Below, piece after piece: positions 1 through 8,171 of a stretch of 64,000 nt of DNA (within the stretch, counting starts at the first letter, position 1; the number at the start of each line of letters is the position of its first letter). The notes under the pieces were generated by a model. That model saw nothing but the letters and a program-made list of their open reading frames with translations, did no database searches and was not told the DNA's origin. Location of the stretch: NCBI RefSeq assembly GCF_008830225.1, contig NZ_WAIE01000001.1:744001-808000 (forward strand). Reading direction: 5' to 3'. The translations under genes and the position numbers were made by a program. Origin of the DNA: Pseudodesulfovibrio senegalensis. GTDB taxonomy: Bacteria > Desulfobacterota > Desulfovibrionia > Desulfovibrionales > Desulfovibrionaceae.

Positions 1-49
1 AGAGGGTGCGGGAATGACAACGTGTAAAAAGAAGAAAGAGTGATTGAAG

Positions 50-997
50 ATGGATATATCCAATATATTGAAACAATGGGGGATTGATTCCCTTTCCATT
101 CGTTCGGACATATTTGTTCCGGGCAGTTCCGAGCGTTGCGTTCAGCGACATGTTCTGGAGGATGAAGATGGCGCGGTCTGGGTGCTGGAGCGGCTGTTTC
201 CAAAGCAGCACGAACGCCGGGAACGCATCGGGCAGGCGCTGGAACGGTTGCGCGGGGCCGGATTGCCCGTGCTCTATTATCGGCGGTCTGCGCAGGGCGG
301 TTTTGTGGCGCAGCTGGATGGCTACCATTGGCAGCTTGCGCCGCATGTGCCCGGAGACAGGTTGCCCCAGCCCGATTTTGTGGACGATGCGGAGCGTGGG
401 CGCAGCCTCGGGGATTTTCTGGTGCGGCTGCACCGGGCCGGTGCGGCGGTCCATGAACTGGACGAAACACCGGATTTCGACCTGCCGGGATACGTGGACG
501 AACTGCTGGAAACCGTGCGCACCCGCCAGCCCGGACTGCACGGTGCGCTGGTATCGGTGCGTCCGGCATTGACGCCGTTGTTCGAGGTGTGGGGCGATCT
601 TCCCCGTTGCCTGTGCCATGGCGACTTCCATCCTTTGAACGTGATCTGGCGCGGCATGGACGTGGCTGCGGTCATCGATTGGGAGTTCGCGGGGCCGCGC
701 CCGGTGCTGTATGACGCGGCCAACTGTCTGGGATGCGTGGGCATCGAAGACCCCGGCGCCCTCAATGCCGGGCTGGCTCCGGCCATGCTGGAATCCATGG
801 GACAGGGCGGGATGCTGGACGGTGATGCCATGCGGTTTTTCCCGCACATGTTGCTGGGGATGCGCTTTGCGTGGATGTCCGAATGGCTGCGCCGCAACGA
901 CCGGGAAATGCAGAATCTTGAAAGCGACTACATGAACCTGTTGGCCCGCAATCTGGATGGGCTGTCGCGCATCTGGAGCCGATTTGGCAATTTTTGA
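50..997 (+). CDS. APH-fold small-molecule kinase (phosphotransferase family)
   Basis: This is a 315-residue protein of the aminoglycoside/choline/homoserine kinase (APH) fold. The catalytic loop is visible as CHGDFHPLN (about residues 196-204) and the Mg-binding segment as VIDWEFAGPR about 20 residues later. The N-terminal lobe carries VWVLERL-type nucleotide-binding strands. It presumably transfers ATP phosphate to a small hydroxyl substrate in the cytoplasm; the substrate cannot be read from the sequence. An in-frame TTG lies at 44, but the ATG at 50 is better spaced from the purine-rich AAGAAGAAAGAG at 29-40. It stands alone ahead of umuDC, on the same strand. Homoserine kinase II (ThrB2-like) and choline-kinase-like roles are both possible. 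Confidence 0.7.
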   Translation: MDISNILKQWGIDSLSIRSDIFVPGSSERCVQRHVLEDEDGAVWVLERLFPKQHERRERIGQALERLRGAGLPVLYYRRSAQGGFVAQLDGYHWQLAPHVPGDRLPQPDFVDDAERGRSLGDFLVRLHRAGAAVHELDETPDFDLPGYVDELLETVRTRQPGLHGALVSVRPALTPLFEVWGDLPRCLCHGDFHPLNVIWRGMDVAAVIDWEFAGPRPVLYDAANCLGCVGIEDPGALNAGLAPAMLESMGQGGMLDGDAMRFFPHMLLGMRFAWMSEWLRRNDREMQNLESDYMNLLARNLDGLSRIWSRFGNF

Positions 998-1033
998 TTA
1001 ATTTAGATTGACAAATGAGCCTCTTTTTCGCAA

Positions 1034-1048
1034 CTTTGTTTTTCAAAG
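1034..1048. promoter_or_regulatory. inverted repeat in the umuDC upstream region (possible operator)
   Basis: CTTTG-N5-CAAAG lies 25 bp before the umuD start codon, downstream of a TTGACA hexamer at 1008-1013. umuDC operons are normally LexA-repressed, so this symmetric element is a candidate SOS operator. It does not match the Escherichia CTG-N10-CAG box, and no good -10 hexamer is visible, so this is a weak call. Confidence 0.25.
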
Positions 1049-1072
1049 ATTGACGAAAGCGGGGGCGAATTC

Positions 1073-1522
1073 ATGATGCTGTTTTTTGCCGGGTGTGGCT
1101 TGGCACCCAAGGCAACAAGGCCGATCCGGGAGCCTGTGTTGTGCAACCTTGTGGGTTCGTGCGTGGCCGCCGGGTTCCCTTCACCCGCGGACGATTACAT
1201 GGAGCGGCCGCTGGATCTGAACGAGCATCTGGTGCAACGGCCCGAGTCCACGTATTTCGTGCGCGTGACCGGCGATTCCATGATCGAAGCCGGAATTCAC
1301 GACGGCGACCTGCTGGTGGTGGACCGTTCCCGCACGCCGGTGGCCGGGGATGTGGTCATCGCCTGTGTGGACGGGGAGTTCTTGGTCAAGCGTCTGGCCC
1401 GGAGCGCGGAAGGGCAGGTCGTGCTGCTGCCGGAGAATTCCGGGTATGCGCCCTTGGCCGTGCCGCCGGAAGCGGACTTTTCCCTGTGGGGCGTTGCCGT
1501 GCACGTCATTCATTCCCTGTAG
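1073..1522 (+). CDS. umuD: UmuD-like S24 self-cleaving SOS protein
   Basis: A 149-residue UmuD/LexA-superfamily serine peptidase and accessory subunit of DNA polymerase V. The cleavage region reads AAGFPSPADDY, with the scissile Ala33-Gly34 bond. The nucleophile is Ser69 in GDSMIEAG and the general base is Lys106 in FLVKRL. Their spacing of 37 residues equals that of E. coli Ser60/Lys97. RecA-stimulated self-cleavage should yield the active UmuD' form. umuC follows after 6 bp, so the two form an operon. A second ATG lies 3 bp inside. The N-terminal arm is about nine residues longer than in E. coli and includes several Cys; the true start could be slightly downstream. Confidence 0.9.
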   Translation: MMLFFAGCGLAPKATRPIREPVLCNLVGSCVAAGFPSPADDYMERPLDLNEHLVQRPESTYFVRVTGDSMIEAGIHDGDLLVVDRSRTPVAGDVVIACVDGEFLVKRLARSAEGQVVLLPENSGYAPLAVPPEADFSLWGVAVHVIHSL

Positions 1523-1528
1523 GCTGTC

Positions 1529-2806
1529 ATGGCCTCCCTGTTCGCGTTGGTGGACTGCAACTCGTTCTATGCCTCCTGCGAGCGCGTATTCCGTCCGGAC
1601 CTGCAGTCGCGTCCCGTGGTCGTGCTTTCCAACAACGACGGATGCATCATCGCCCGTTCGGCCGAGGCCAAGGCCCTTGGCATCCCCATGGGCGCGCCAT
1701 ACTTCAAGCATCGAAATATGCTCCGGCGCAATGGGGTGGCCGTGTTTTCCTCCAACTACGCATTGTATGGCGATCTTTCCGCCCGGGTCATGAACGTGCT
1801 GGGGCGGTTTTCGCCGCGCATGGAAGTGTATTCCATTGACGAGGCGTTTCTGGAGCTTTCCGGTATGCCGGGTGGAGCGGAACGCCATGCCCGGCGTTTG
1901 CGGGCCACGGTGCTGCGCTGGACCGGCATCCCGGTTTCCGTGGGGTTGGGCAGCACGCGGACGCTGGCCAAGATCGCCAACCGGTTTGCCAAGCAACAGG
2001 AGCGTTGCCGCGGGGTATTTGATCTGGATAATTCGCTCCGGCCCGAGCTTGTGCTGAACAGCATGCCGGTGCGGGACATCTGGGGCATCGGCCGCCGCCA
2101 TGCCCGGCGGCTGGAGGCGCACGGCGTTCACACCGCGCTGGATTTCAGGAACATGGACCGCAACTGGGTCAAGCGGCGCATGGGTGTGACCGGACTGCAC
2201 ACGCTGTTGGAATTGCGCGGCATTTCGTGTTTCGGCTGGGAGCGGAATCCCGGAATGCGCAAGAGCATCCTTTCGTCGCGCTCCTTTGGCAGGCCCGTGG
2301 AATGTTTTGCCCAGATGCGCGAGGCTGTTGCCTGCCACGCGGAGCGGGTAGCGGAGAAATTGCGGCGGCAGGGTTCCGTGGCCTCCGGGGTCACGGTGTT
2401 CGTGGAAACCAACCGCTTTGCGCCGGGCCTGCCCCAGTATGCGAATTCCGGTTTTGCGGCCGTGCACCCGGCCACCCTGCATACGCCCACCGTACTCGGC
2501 GCGGCGTTGAGTCTGCTGGAGCGCCTGTTTCGGGAAGGGTATCAATACAAGAAGTGCGGGGTCATGCTTTCCGGGTTGGAACAGGAGCAGGGGCGTTGGC
2601 TGAGCCTGCTGGACCCGGTGCCCGGCGATCATTGCGAACAGTCGCGGCTGATGCGGGCCGTGGACGGCATCAACGAACGCTGGGGGCGCGACACCGTGCG
2701 TTTTGCCGCGTCCGGTCTGGAGCGGGTATGGACCATGCGGCAGGACATGCGCTCGCCCCGGTATACGTCCGCATGGGCGGAGTTGCCGGTGGTGCGGGCC
2801 GGATGA
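1529..2806 (+). CDS. umuC: UmuC, Y-family DNA polymerase V catalytic subunit
   Basis: A 425-residue Y-family translesion polymerase. The N-terminal palm motif [16 protein letters not shown] gives the first catalytic Asp and the steric-gate aromatic region. [10 protein letters not shown] (about residues 103-112) supplies the second acidic pair. GIGRR near residue 187 is the helix-hairpin-helix DNA-binding element, and a little-finger domain follows to the end. The length matches UmuC. It lies 6 bp after umuD, forming the usual SOS mutagenesis pair, and converges on the next gene with 10 bp between the stops. Recognition is confident from the palm motifs and the partner gene. Confidence 0.93.
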   Translation: MASLFALVDCNSFYASCERVFRPDLQSRPVVVLSNNDGCIIARSAEAKALGIPMGAPYFKHRNMLRRNGVAVFSSNYALYGDLSARVMNVLGRFSPRMEVYSIDEAFLELSGMPGGAERHARRLRATVLRWTGIPVSVGLGSTRTLAKIANRFAKQQERCRGVFDLDNSLRPELVLNSMPVRDIWGIGRRHARRLEAHGVHTALDFRNMDRNWVKRRMGVTGLHTLLELRGISCFGWERNPGMRKSILSSRSFGRPVECFAQMREAVACHAERVAEKLRRQGSVASGVTVFVETNRFAPGLPQYANSGFAAVHPATLHTPTVLGAALSLLERLFREGYQYKKCGVMLSGLEQEQGRWLSLLDPVPGDHCEQSRLMRAVDGINERWGRDTVRFAASGLERVWTMRQDMRSPRYTSAWAELPVVRAG

Positions 2807-2816
2807 CCCGCAGGAG

Positions 2817-3269
2817 CTACTTGCCTGCCTTGTCGGCCATGGCCGAGAGCCGGGCACGGATGTAGGAAGAGGCCAGATCACCCATTTCATCCGAGCCGGT
2901 CATTTTCTGCCCGTATTCGGCGAGGTCTTCGTCGATCTGTTTTTCCATGCGTTCGGATTCGAGGAACATGATGTAGGCCAGCACCAGCGCGGCGCTGTTC
3001 TCCTCGGTGCCGTCGCAGAGCATTTCCACGGCGTTGCGCGGCGCGGTCTCCAGTAGCCGGTCCGTGAACATGCCGATCCATTTTTCATACAGGTCGTGTA
3101 CGATGGGCGGAACCATGGTGGCCACGGACTGCATGGTCTCCTCGCGCGGGGCCACGCCGGTCACGGCCATGAATTCGGCAAGGGCTTCGGCGCGTTTGTC
3201 CTGATCCTGTTCCTCGACCCTGTTCAATATGGTGGTGCGGATGTGCTCCCGCAGAATGCTTTCGCTCAT
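2817..3269 (-). CDS. conserved small acidic protein of unknown function
   Basis: I do not recognise this 150-residue protein. It is predominantly helical and acidic, with no signal peptide, transmembrane segment or cysteine motif. The start MSESIL is chosen because AAGGAGCAGGC sits just upstream of the ATG; the frame is open further upstream but has no better site. Its segment LAFMA..GVAPREE followed by helical repeats suggests an all-alpha cytoplasmic protein. It is convergent with umuC (10 bp between stops) and divergent from the DUF401 gene, so context gives no functional link. Confidence 0.6.
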   Translation of the reverse strand: MSESILREHIRTTILNRVEEQDQDKRAEALAEFMAVTGVAPREETMQSVATMVPPIVHDLYEKWIGMFTDRLLETAPRNAVEMLCDGTEENSAALVLAYIMFLESERMEKQIDEDLAEYGQKMTGSDEMGDLASSYIRARLSAMADKAGK

Positions 3270-3420
3270 GATGCCTGCTCCTTGGCTTGTGGTGCCGGGC
3301 ACGGTAACGGATTGCGGCCCGGCGGGCAAGGGGCATGCCTTCGGTAACGAAAAACGGTGTTTCATTTTTTTGCAAAGTGTCGTACTTGGCTCAAAATACT
3401 ATTTGATTGGAGAATCAATC

Positions 3421-4710
3421 ATGGACCTGTTTGCCTCTTCCCTGCCGTTTCTCAAGGTCATTGCCGCTTTCGCCATCATGCTGGCCGGAATCCGTTTCAG
3501 GATCGGGCTGGGCATTTCCATTCTTTCCGGCAGCCTTGCGCTGGCCCTGTTGTTCGGCATGGCTCCGCAGAAATGGGCCCTTGTCGGGATCGAGGCGCTC
3601 GGGCAGGAGAAGTTCCTGCTGCTGGCGGCCATCGTCATGTCCATTCTGATCTTGTCCGATGCCATGGAACGGTCCGGCCAGTCCCGGCGGCTCATGGATT
3701 CCCTGTCCGGCTACCTGACCAATCCCCGGCTGCGGCTGGCGTTTTTTCCCGCACTCATCGGGCTGTTGCCCATGCCGGGCGGCGCTGTTTTTTCCGCACC
3801 CATGGTTCGCACCGTGGCCGAAAGGATGCCCATGGAGGATTGCGACAGGGTGTTGCTGAACTACTGGTTCCGGCATATCTGGGAGCTTGGCTGGCCCCTG
3901 TATCCGGGCATGATTCTGGCCGCTGCCCTGGCCGATATTCCCATTTTGACACTGATCCTGCACACCGGTATCGGCGTTCTGGTCATGACGGTTCTTGGCT
4001 GGATTTTCTTTTTGCGGCCGGGCGTGTTGCCTGCCGACATGATTGAGTCCGGCAGTGCCGAGCCCGTTGGCGACTGCCGCTGGCGTTCCGCGGTGTTTCA
4101 CGGACTGCCGCTGATCATCGCCATTGTGGGCGGACTTGGGCTGGAGGGCGTCATCGCCGCCACCCTGCCTTCCGTGCCGTTCGAGCTGGGCGTGATCGCG
4201 GCTCTTGTGGTGGGTATCGGATGCGTCATGGTGCAGAACGGGCTGGGCATGCGGTTCCTGCGCGATGTGCTGGGCAAAAAGAGCCTATGGACCATGCTTG
4301 CGGTGATCGTGGCCATTTTCGTGTTCAAGGATGTGATGGGCGCGGCCCATGTGGTTCAGGCCATGGCCGAAGTTGCCGGAGGAAAGGCTACGCTGGTGAC
4401 CTCGGCCGTTTTCCTGCCGTTTCTGGTGGGGGCCATTTCCGGCATTAACGTCGCCTTTGTGGGCGCCACGTTCCCGTTGATGTTGGGTGTTTTGTCCACG
4501 CTGGGCATGCAGGATCAGGTTGTCCCCTATGTGGTGCTTGGTTCGTTTTGCGGGTTTGCCGGGGTCATGATTTCCCCCATTCACATCTGCTTTTTGCTGA
4601 CCTGCCAGTTCTTCAAGGTGGAAATGGCGCAGGCGTGGCGCCGGGTCGCATGGCCGTGCATGTTGCTGGCCCTCTCCGGCGTGGGCTGGTTTTTCGTTTT
4701 GCAGGGCTAG
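3421..4710 (+). CDS. DUF401 family integral membrane protein
   Basis: A 429-residue polytopic protein with roughly ten to twelve hydrophobic segments, matching the DUF401 (AF0261-type) family. Conserved features seen are the LLPMPGGAVFSAPMV segment and an amphipathic re-entrant-like FWFRHIWELGWPLYPG stretch, both typical of this family, which resembles gluconate/citrate-type ion transporters. It probably sits in the inner membrane as a carrier of an organic anion; the substrate is unknown. The start at ATG 3421 is supported by TTGGAGA upstream, and the longer open frame to 3229 lies over the promoter of the divergent gene. It converges on the Fe-S gene at 4727. Confidence 0.8.
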   Translation: MDLFASSLPFLKVIAAFAIMLAGIRFRIGLGISILSGSLALALLFGMAPQKWALVGIEALGQEKFLLLAAIVMSILILSDAMERSGQSRRLMDSLSGYLTNPRLRLAFFPALIGLLPMPGGAVFSAPMVRTVAERMPMEDCDRVLLNYWFRHIWELGWPLYPGMILAAALADIPILTLILHTGIGVLVMTVLGWIFFLRPGVLPADMIESGSAEPVGDCRWRSAVFHGLPLIIAIVGGLGLEGVIAATLPSVPFELGVIAALVVGIGCVMVQNGLGMRFLRDVLGKKSLWTMLAVIVAIFVFKDVMGAAHVVQAMAEVAGGKATLVTSAVFLPFLVGAISGINVAFVGATFPLMLGVLSTLGMQDQVVPYVVLGSFCGFAGVMISPIHICFLLTCQFFKVEMAQAWRRVAWPCMLLALSGVGWFFVLQG

Positions 4711-4726
4711 CGATTCGGCGGTCTGA

Positions 4727-5647
4727 TCAGGCCAGTTCGTCCACCTTCAGGGGGGCGCCTTTTTCCGGTGCCAGATTGAGCGAGAGTGCATCCTTGGGAC
4801 ATTTGCTGACGCACACGCCGCAGCCCATGCAGCGGTTTTCGCGGATGACCGCCGTGCGTTCGCGGATGGTAATGGCCTTGAACTGGCAATACTGCACACA
4901 TTGGCCGCAACCCACGCAGGTCTCTTCATCCACTGCGGCCAGATATCCGGAAGAACAGAGCATGGTGCAACCGGCCCGCTGGGCCTTCATGGCGCCGCAA
5001 CAGCACGAGCAGCAGTTGCACAGGGCATAGAATCGGCCCATGATCACGTCCTTGAAAAAGGCGTGCGTCACGTTGCCGCGCGCATTGCAGGCCTTGAGTA
5101 TGCTTTCGGCCTCATTTGCGTCGATTTCGCGGGATTTGTCCGGATGGTGTTCCAGCACGAAGGAGGCCATGGGATCGCCGATGATCAGACACACGTCCAG
5201 CGGCAGGCAGGGATTTTTCGCCGTGGTGCGGCAGGGGCAGTCCATGACCACGATGCGCGCCTTGCTTTCGAGCACCAGCCTGCGCGCCCGGGAGTAGGGC
5301 ACCACCTGTTCGGGCAGCTCCGTGTCCACCGGACGATCCAGATGCACCAGTTTGATCGCTTCCTCCAGCGGCACGGCCTTGCCGTGGTATGTGTCCGCAA
5401 AGGTCAAGCGCTTGTCCAACGGCACGTCATAGCCCTTCTTGCCGGGCCGGAACGGGGCGTGCCGGTTGTAGAGCAGCAGAATGGGTGCCACGAGGATTTG
5501 CAGCCACTTGTGTTTGTCGTGGGCCATGCCGATGTAGTGGTATGCCCAGCGTCCATAAACGTAGCCGTGCAGAATTTGCCAGAAGCCCAGACCGGATTCC
5601 CGTCCCTTGCGCCAGAAGTCTTTGGTGGATTGCTTGATCAGCGGCAT
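4727..5647 (-). CDS. 4Fe-4S ferredoxin-domain protein with extra cysteine clusters
   Basis: A 306-residue soluble protein whose C-terminus is a 2[4Fe-4S] ferredoxin domain (CVGCGQC..C and CMGCGVC..CPKD, about residues 240-285). Upstream lie two further cysteine groups: CPCR...C...C (about residues 138-153) and the very dense CNCCSCCCG (about 209-217), which could bind an additional cluster or metal. The N-terminal 100 residues are basic/aromatic without a signal peptide. An electron-transfer role is likely but no partner is encoded next to it, as the neighbours are membrane proteins DUF401 (convergent) and DUF202 (divergent). The start at 5647 is the only ATG ahead of the conserved region. 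No precise function is assigned. Confidence 0.8.
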   Translation of the reverse strand: MPLIKQSTKDFWRKGRESGLGFWQILHGYVYGRWAYHYIGMAHDKHKWLQILVAPILLLYNRHAPFRPGKKGYDVPLDKRLTFADTYHGKAVPLEEAIKLVHLDRPVDTELPEQVVPYSRARRLVLESKARIVVMDCPCRTTAKNPCLPLDVCLIIGDPMASFVLEHHPDKSREIDANEAESILKACNARGNVTHAFFKDVIMGRFYALCNCCSCCCGAMKAQRAGCTMLCSSGYLAAVDEETCVGCGQCVQYCQFKAITIRERTAVIRENRCMGCGVCVSKCPKDALSLNLAPEKGAPLKVDELA

Positions 5648-5735
5648 GCGTGCCTTTCGGGGTTGGGGTTATGTTTTCCGGTCAGTGTATTGCATCGTTT
5701 GCCGATGTCAATCTCCTGTGGTAATTGCCAAATCC

Positions 5736-6104
5736 ATGACAGAGCATGAACAGCAACTGGATTTGACCGTGGAATTGGCGCGGGAGCGCACCCGGCTTGC
5801 CAACCGCAGGACTTTTCTGGCCTGGGCGCGCACTGCGCTGGCTGTCATGACCTTTGGGTTCCTGCTGGAGAAGGTGGACGCGTTTTTGGGCACGGCACAT
5901 GTTTCCGCGCAGGATTTGCGCGATTTGCAGGGGCTTGGATTGGCCGGGTTCATTGTCGGCCCGCTCATGCTGCTCACCGCGGGCTATCGCCATGTACGGC
6001 TGGAGTTGTCCCTTGGCGGAAACGGCTGGTCCTTTCTGCTGGTTCCTGAACTGGTCCTGTTCGTGGCCGTAGTGGGAGCGGCCCTGTTCATCAGTTTTTC
6101 CTGA
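5736..6104 (+). CDS. DUF202 family small membrane protein
   Basis: A 122-residue protein with three hydrophobic helices, preceded by a charged N-terminus holding the family motif RTFLAWARTALAVMTFGF. This is the DUF202 (YidH-like) fold of the inner membrane, whose biochemical role is unknown. The ATG at 5736 is chosen because the conserved ELARERTRLANRRTFLAW block follows at the expected distance. No strong ribosome-binding site precedes it, and a GTG at 5718 is an alternative. A terminator hairpin follows at 6127. Confidence 0.75.
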   Translation: MTEHEQQLDLTVELARERTRLANRRTFLAWARTALAVMTFGFLLEKVDAFLGTAHVSAQDLRDLQGLGLAGFIVGPLMLLTAGYRHVRLELSLGGNGWSFLLVPELVLFVAVVGAALFISFS

Positions 6105-6126
6105 CGTGGAATTTTTCGGAAAAAAG

Positions 6127-6157
6127 CGGGGCACGTCTTCGGACATGCCCCGTTTTT
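6127..6157. terminator. intrinsic terminator between convergent genes
   Basis: CGGGGCACGTC-TTCG-GACATGCCCCG forms a stem with one mismatch and a stable UUCG tetraloop, followed by TTTTT on the plus strand and preceded by an A-run, so it can serve both the DUF202 gene and the convergent aminotransferase gene. Confidence 0.8.
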
Positions 6158-6169
6158 CATCAGCTTTGA

Positions 6170-7927
6170 TCAGCCTTTCTTTTTCCATTCATCGTAATAG
6201 TATTTGAGTACGGAGCGCATGGCTGCGGCAATGTCCGTGCAGTCCTGTTCGCCGATGTTGGCCAAGGCCACGCGGGCGGACCATTCCGGGCCTGCGAATC
6301 CGGCCCCGGGCAGGCAGACAACGTGTTCGCGCCGGGCAAGGTCGAAGGTGAATTCCAGATAGTGATGGTCCTTGGGCAGGGACGCGGCAAAGTCCTTGCC
6401 ATGGTACTGTTCGGCAAGGTCCTGCACATTGAGCAGGGCATAGTAGCGCGTCAGGTCCGGCCCGTCCGGGGCTTTTTGCTTCAGGCCCGTGAACAGGGCG
6501 TCCCAGCGTTTTTTGAGGATGCCCATGATCTTGCCCTTGTACACGTTTTCGGTGTCGGCCAGTTCAAAGAGCGAGAAGAGCACCATGGCCACCTGCTGCG
6601 GGCAGGACAATCCGCCCGTGTGTGCCAGCGCCACCTGACGGCTGTCCATTTCCAGCCGTTGCATGAAGGTCAGGGTGGCCGGGTCTGTGCTGGTGGCGGT
6701 GTAGCGTTCGGCCAGCTGTTTCTTTTCGGTTTTGGAGAGTCTGGCGATGATATTGTTCACGATGCAGTTTTCGCTGATCATGACCACGCCCAGACGCCAG
6801 CCTGTGACGCCGAAGTACTTGGAGTAGGAATACACGCCCAGACAATTGTCCGGGATGTAGCTGCACAAAGTGTGGAATTCGTCCACGAAGCTGGCGTAGA
6901 CCGTGTCGGAAATGACCACCAGATTCGGATTTTTGGTCTGCACCGTCTTGGCAATACGCATCACGGTCTGTTTGTCCAGCGACATGGACGTGGGGTTGGT
7001 GGGGTTGACCAGATAGAGCGCCTTGACCTCGGATTTGGCAAGGGTCTGCAGCTCCGGGCCGTCCTCGGCCCACGGCTTGCCGCGCTCATAGTGCAGGTTC
7101 ACGGTCTTGAGGCCGTAGTCGCGCAGTACCGGCAGTTCCAGATAGGGCGAGAAGATCGGGGTGACGATGGCCACCGTGTCGTTTTCCTTGAGTACGAAAT
7201 TTTCCTTGAGGGAGTTGAACAGGTAGATCATGGCCCCGGTGGCGCCTTCCGTGGCAAAGAGCTTGTATTTGGCATGCTTCTGGTTTTGGAAGACGATTTT
7301 GGAAACATACTGGTTCACGGCTGCTTCGGTCACGGGCAGGATGCGCGGCGGGTCCGGGTAGAAGTCTCCCTGTATGGCGTCCACAAGCTGGAACACGGCG
7401 GTGTCCTGGTCCATGCCCAGCCCGGTCTCCACATGGTCCATGGCTTTTTTCAAAAAAGCCGCGCCCGGTTCGTCGGCGTGTTTTTTGAGAAAGGCGTCCA
7501 GTTCCGCGGCCAGACCGGCCTTGCTGCGGCGAAAGCCCACGTCCGTCTGTTTCGAGTCTTTTTCCGCGGCTTCAGCCGCAAAGAGCATGAACAGGGAAAG
7601 CCCTTTGCGTGCCGTGGTGTTCAGGAAATTCGGGTTGCCGCGTCCGGCGTTGATGTAGTTGCAGCCCGCCCCGCAATCCTTTTGTGCCAGTTCGATGAGC
7701 AGGTTTTTGATTTCGAACGGGCTTTCTTCGGCCAGCTTGTCCCAATCAAAGTCGACGGCTGCCTCGGCTTCGGTGGGAGAAAGGCCCAACATGTTTCCGG
7801 CCATGGAGATACTCAGGCCGAAAACAGCGGCCATGCGCAGGAAATCCCGGCGGCTCAGTTCGCCGTCCTTTGTTTCCTGTGCACGCCTGTTCATGAATCG
7901 TGAAATGGGTGAAGTGCGTTCGGACAT
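6170..7927 (-). CDS. asdA: Tat-signal aspartate 4-decarboxylase / aspartate aminotransferase (AsdA-like)
   Basis: A 585-residue fold-type-I PLP enzyme of the bifunctional aspartate aminotransferase/L-aspartate beta-decarboxylase family, converting aspartate to alanine plus CO2. The Schiff-base Lys is K370 in YSKYFGVTGWRLG. SDTVYASF carries the pyridine-N Asp and the ring-stacking Tyr, and NPTNP is the usual loop. Family members are about 530 residues long. The extra N-terminus here is a twin-arginine signal (SRRDFLRMAAVFGLS at about residues 24-38, then a hydrophobic stretch and an A-E-A-A cleavage-like site near 55). Export of the folded holoenzyme to the periplasm is therefore predicted. 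GGAGG precedes the ATG. It lies downstream of typA on the same strand and near aspartase. Confidence 0.85.
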   Translation of the reverse strand: MSERTSPISRFMNRRAQETKDGELSRRDFLRMAAVFGLSISMAGNMLGLSPTEAEAAVDFDWDKLAEESPFEIKNLLIELAQKDCGAGCNYINAGRGNPNFLNTTARKGLSLFMLFAAEAAEKDSKQTDVGFRRSKAGLAAELDAFLKKHADEPGAAFLKKAMDHVETGLGMDQDTAVFQLVDAIQGDFYPDPPRILPVTEAAVNQYVSKIVFQNQKHAKYKLFATEGATGAMIYLFNSLKENFVLKENDTVAIVTPIFSPYLELPVLRDYGLKTVNLHYERGKPWAEDGPELQTLAKSEVKALYLVNPTNPTSMSLDKQTVMRIAKTVQTKNPNLVVISDTVYASFVDEFHTLCSYIPDNCLGVYSYSKYFGVTGWRLGVVMISENCIVNNIIARLSKTEKKQLAERYTATSTDPATLTFMQRLEMDSRQVALAHTGGLSCPQQVAMVLFSLFELADTENVYKGKIMGILKKRWDALFTGLKQKAPDGPDLTRYYALLNVQDLAEQYHGKDFAASLPKDHHYLEFTFDLARREHVVCLPGAGFAGPEWSARVALANIGEQDCTDIAAAMRSVLKYYYDEWKKKG

Positions 7928-8086
7928 TGTGCCTCCGGTAGACGAAAGTATTTTGGTTTATCAAATATACCTACATCCCGAGGCGCGGTATGTGTCAATG
8001 GTTGGCGACAGGTAATAATCCTCTTCGTGCCCGTCTACGCGCTTTGCGTATGGTTGGATGATTTGGGAAGGGAGATAAACACAAGC

Positions 8087-8123
8087 AGAAAGGGACCCTC
8101 TTGAAAAAAAGGGTCCCTTTCTT
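8087..8123 (-). terminator. long hairpin after typA
   Basis: AGAAAGGGACCC and GGGTCCCTTTCT flank an A/T-rich loop in the 161 bp between typA and the downstream gene. Its position fits a typA terminator, but no clear U-run follows the stem on the minus strand. Confidence 0.55.
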
Positions 8124-8171
8124 GTGTCGCCAAAGGCGAAAGATTCACGCGCGACAGGCGCGAATGCGTTA

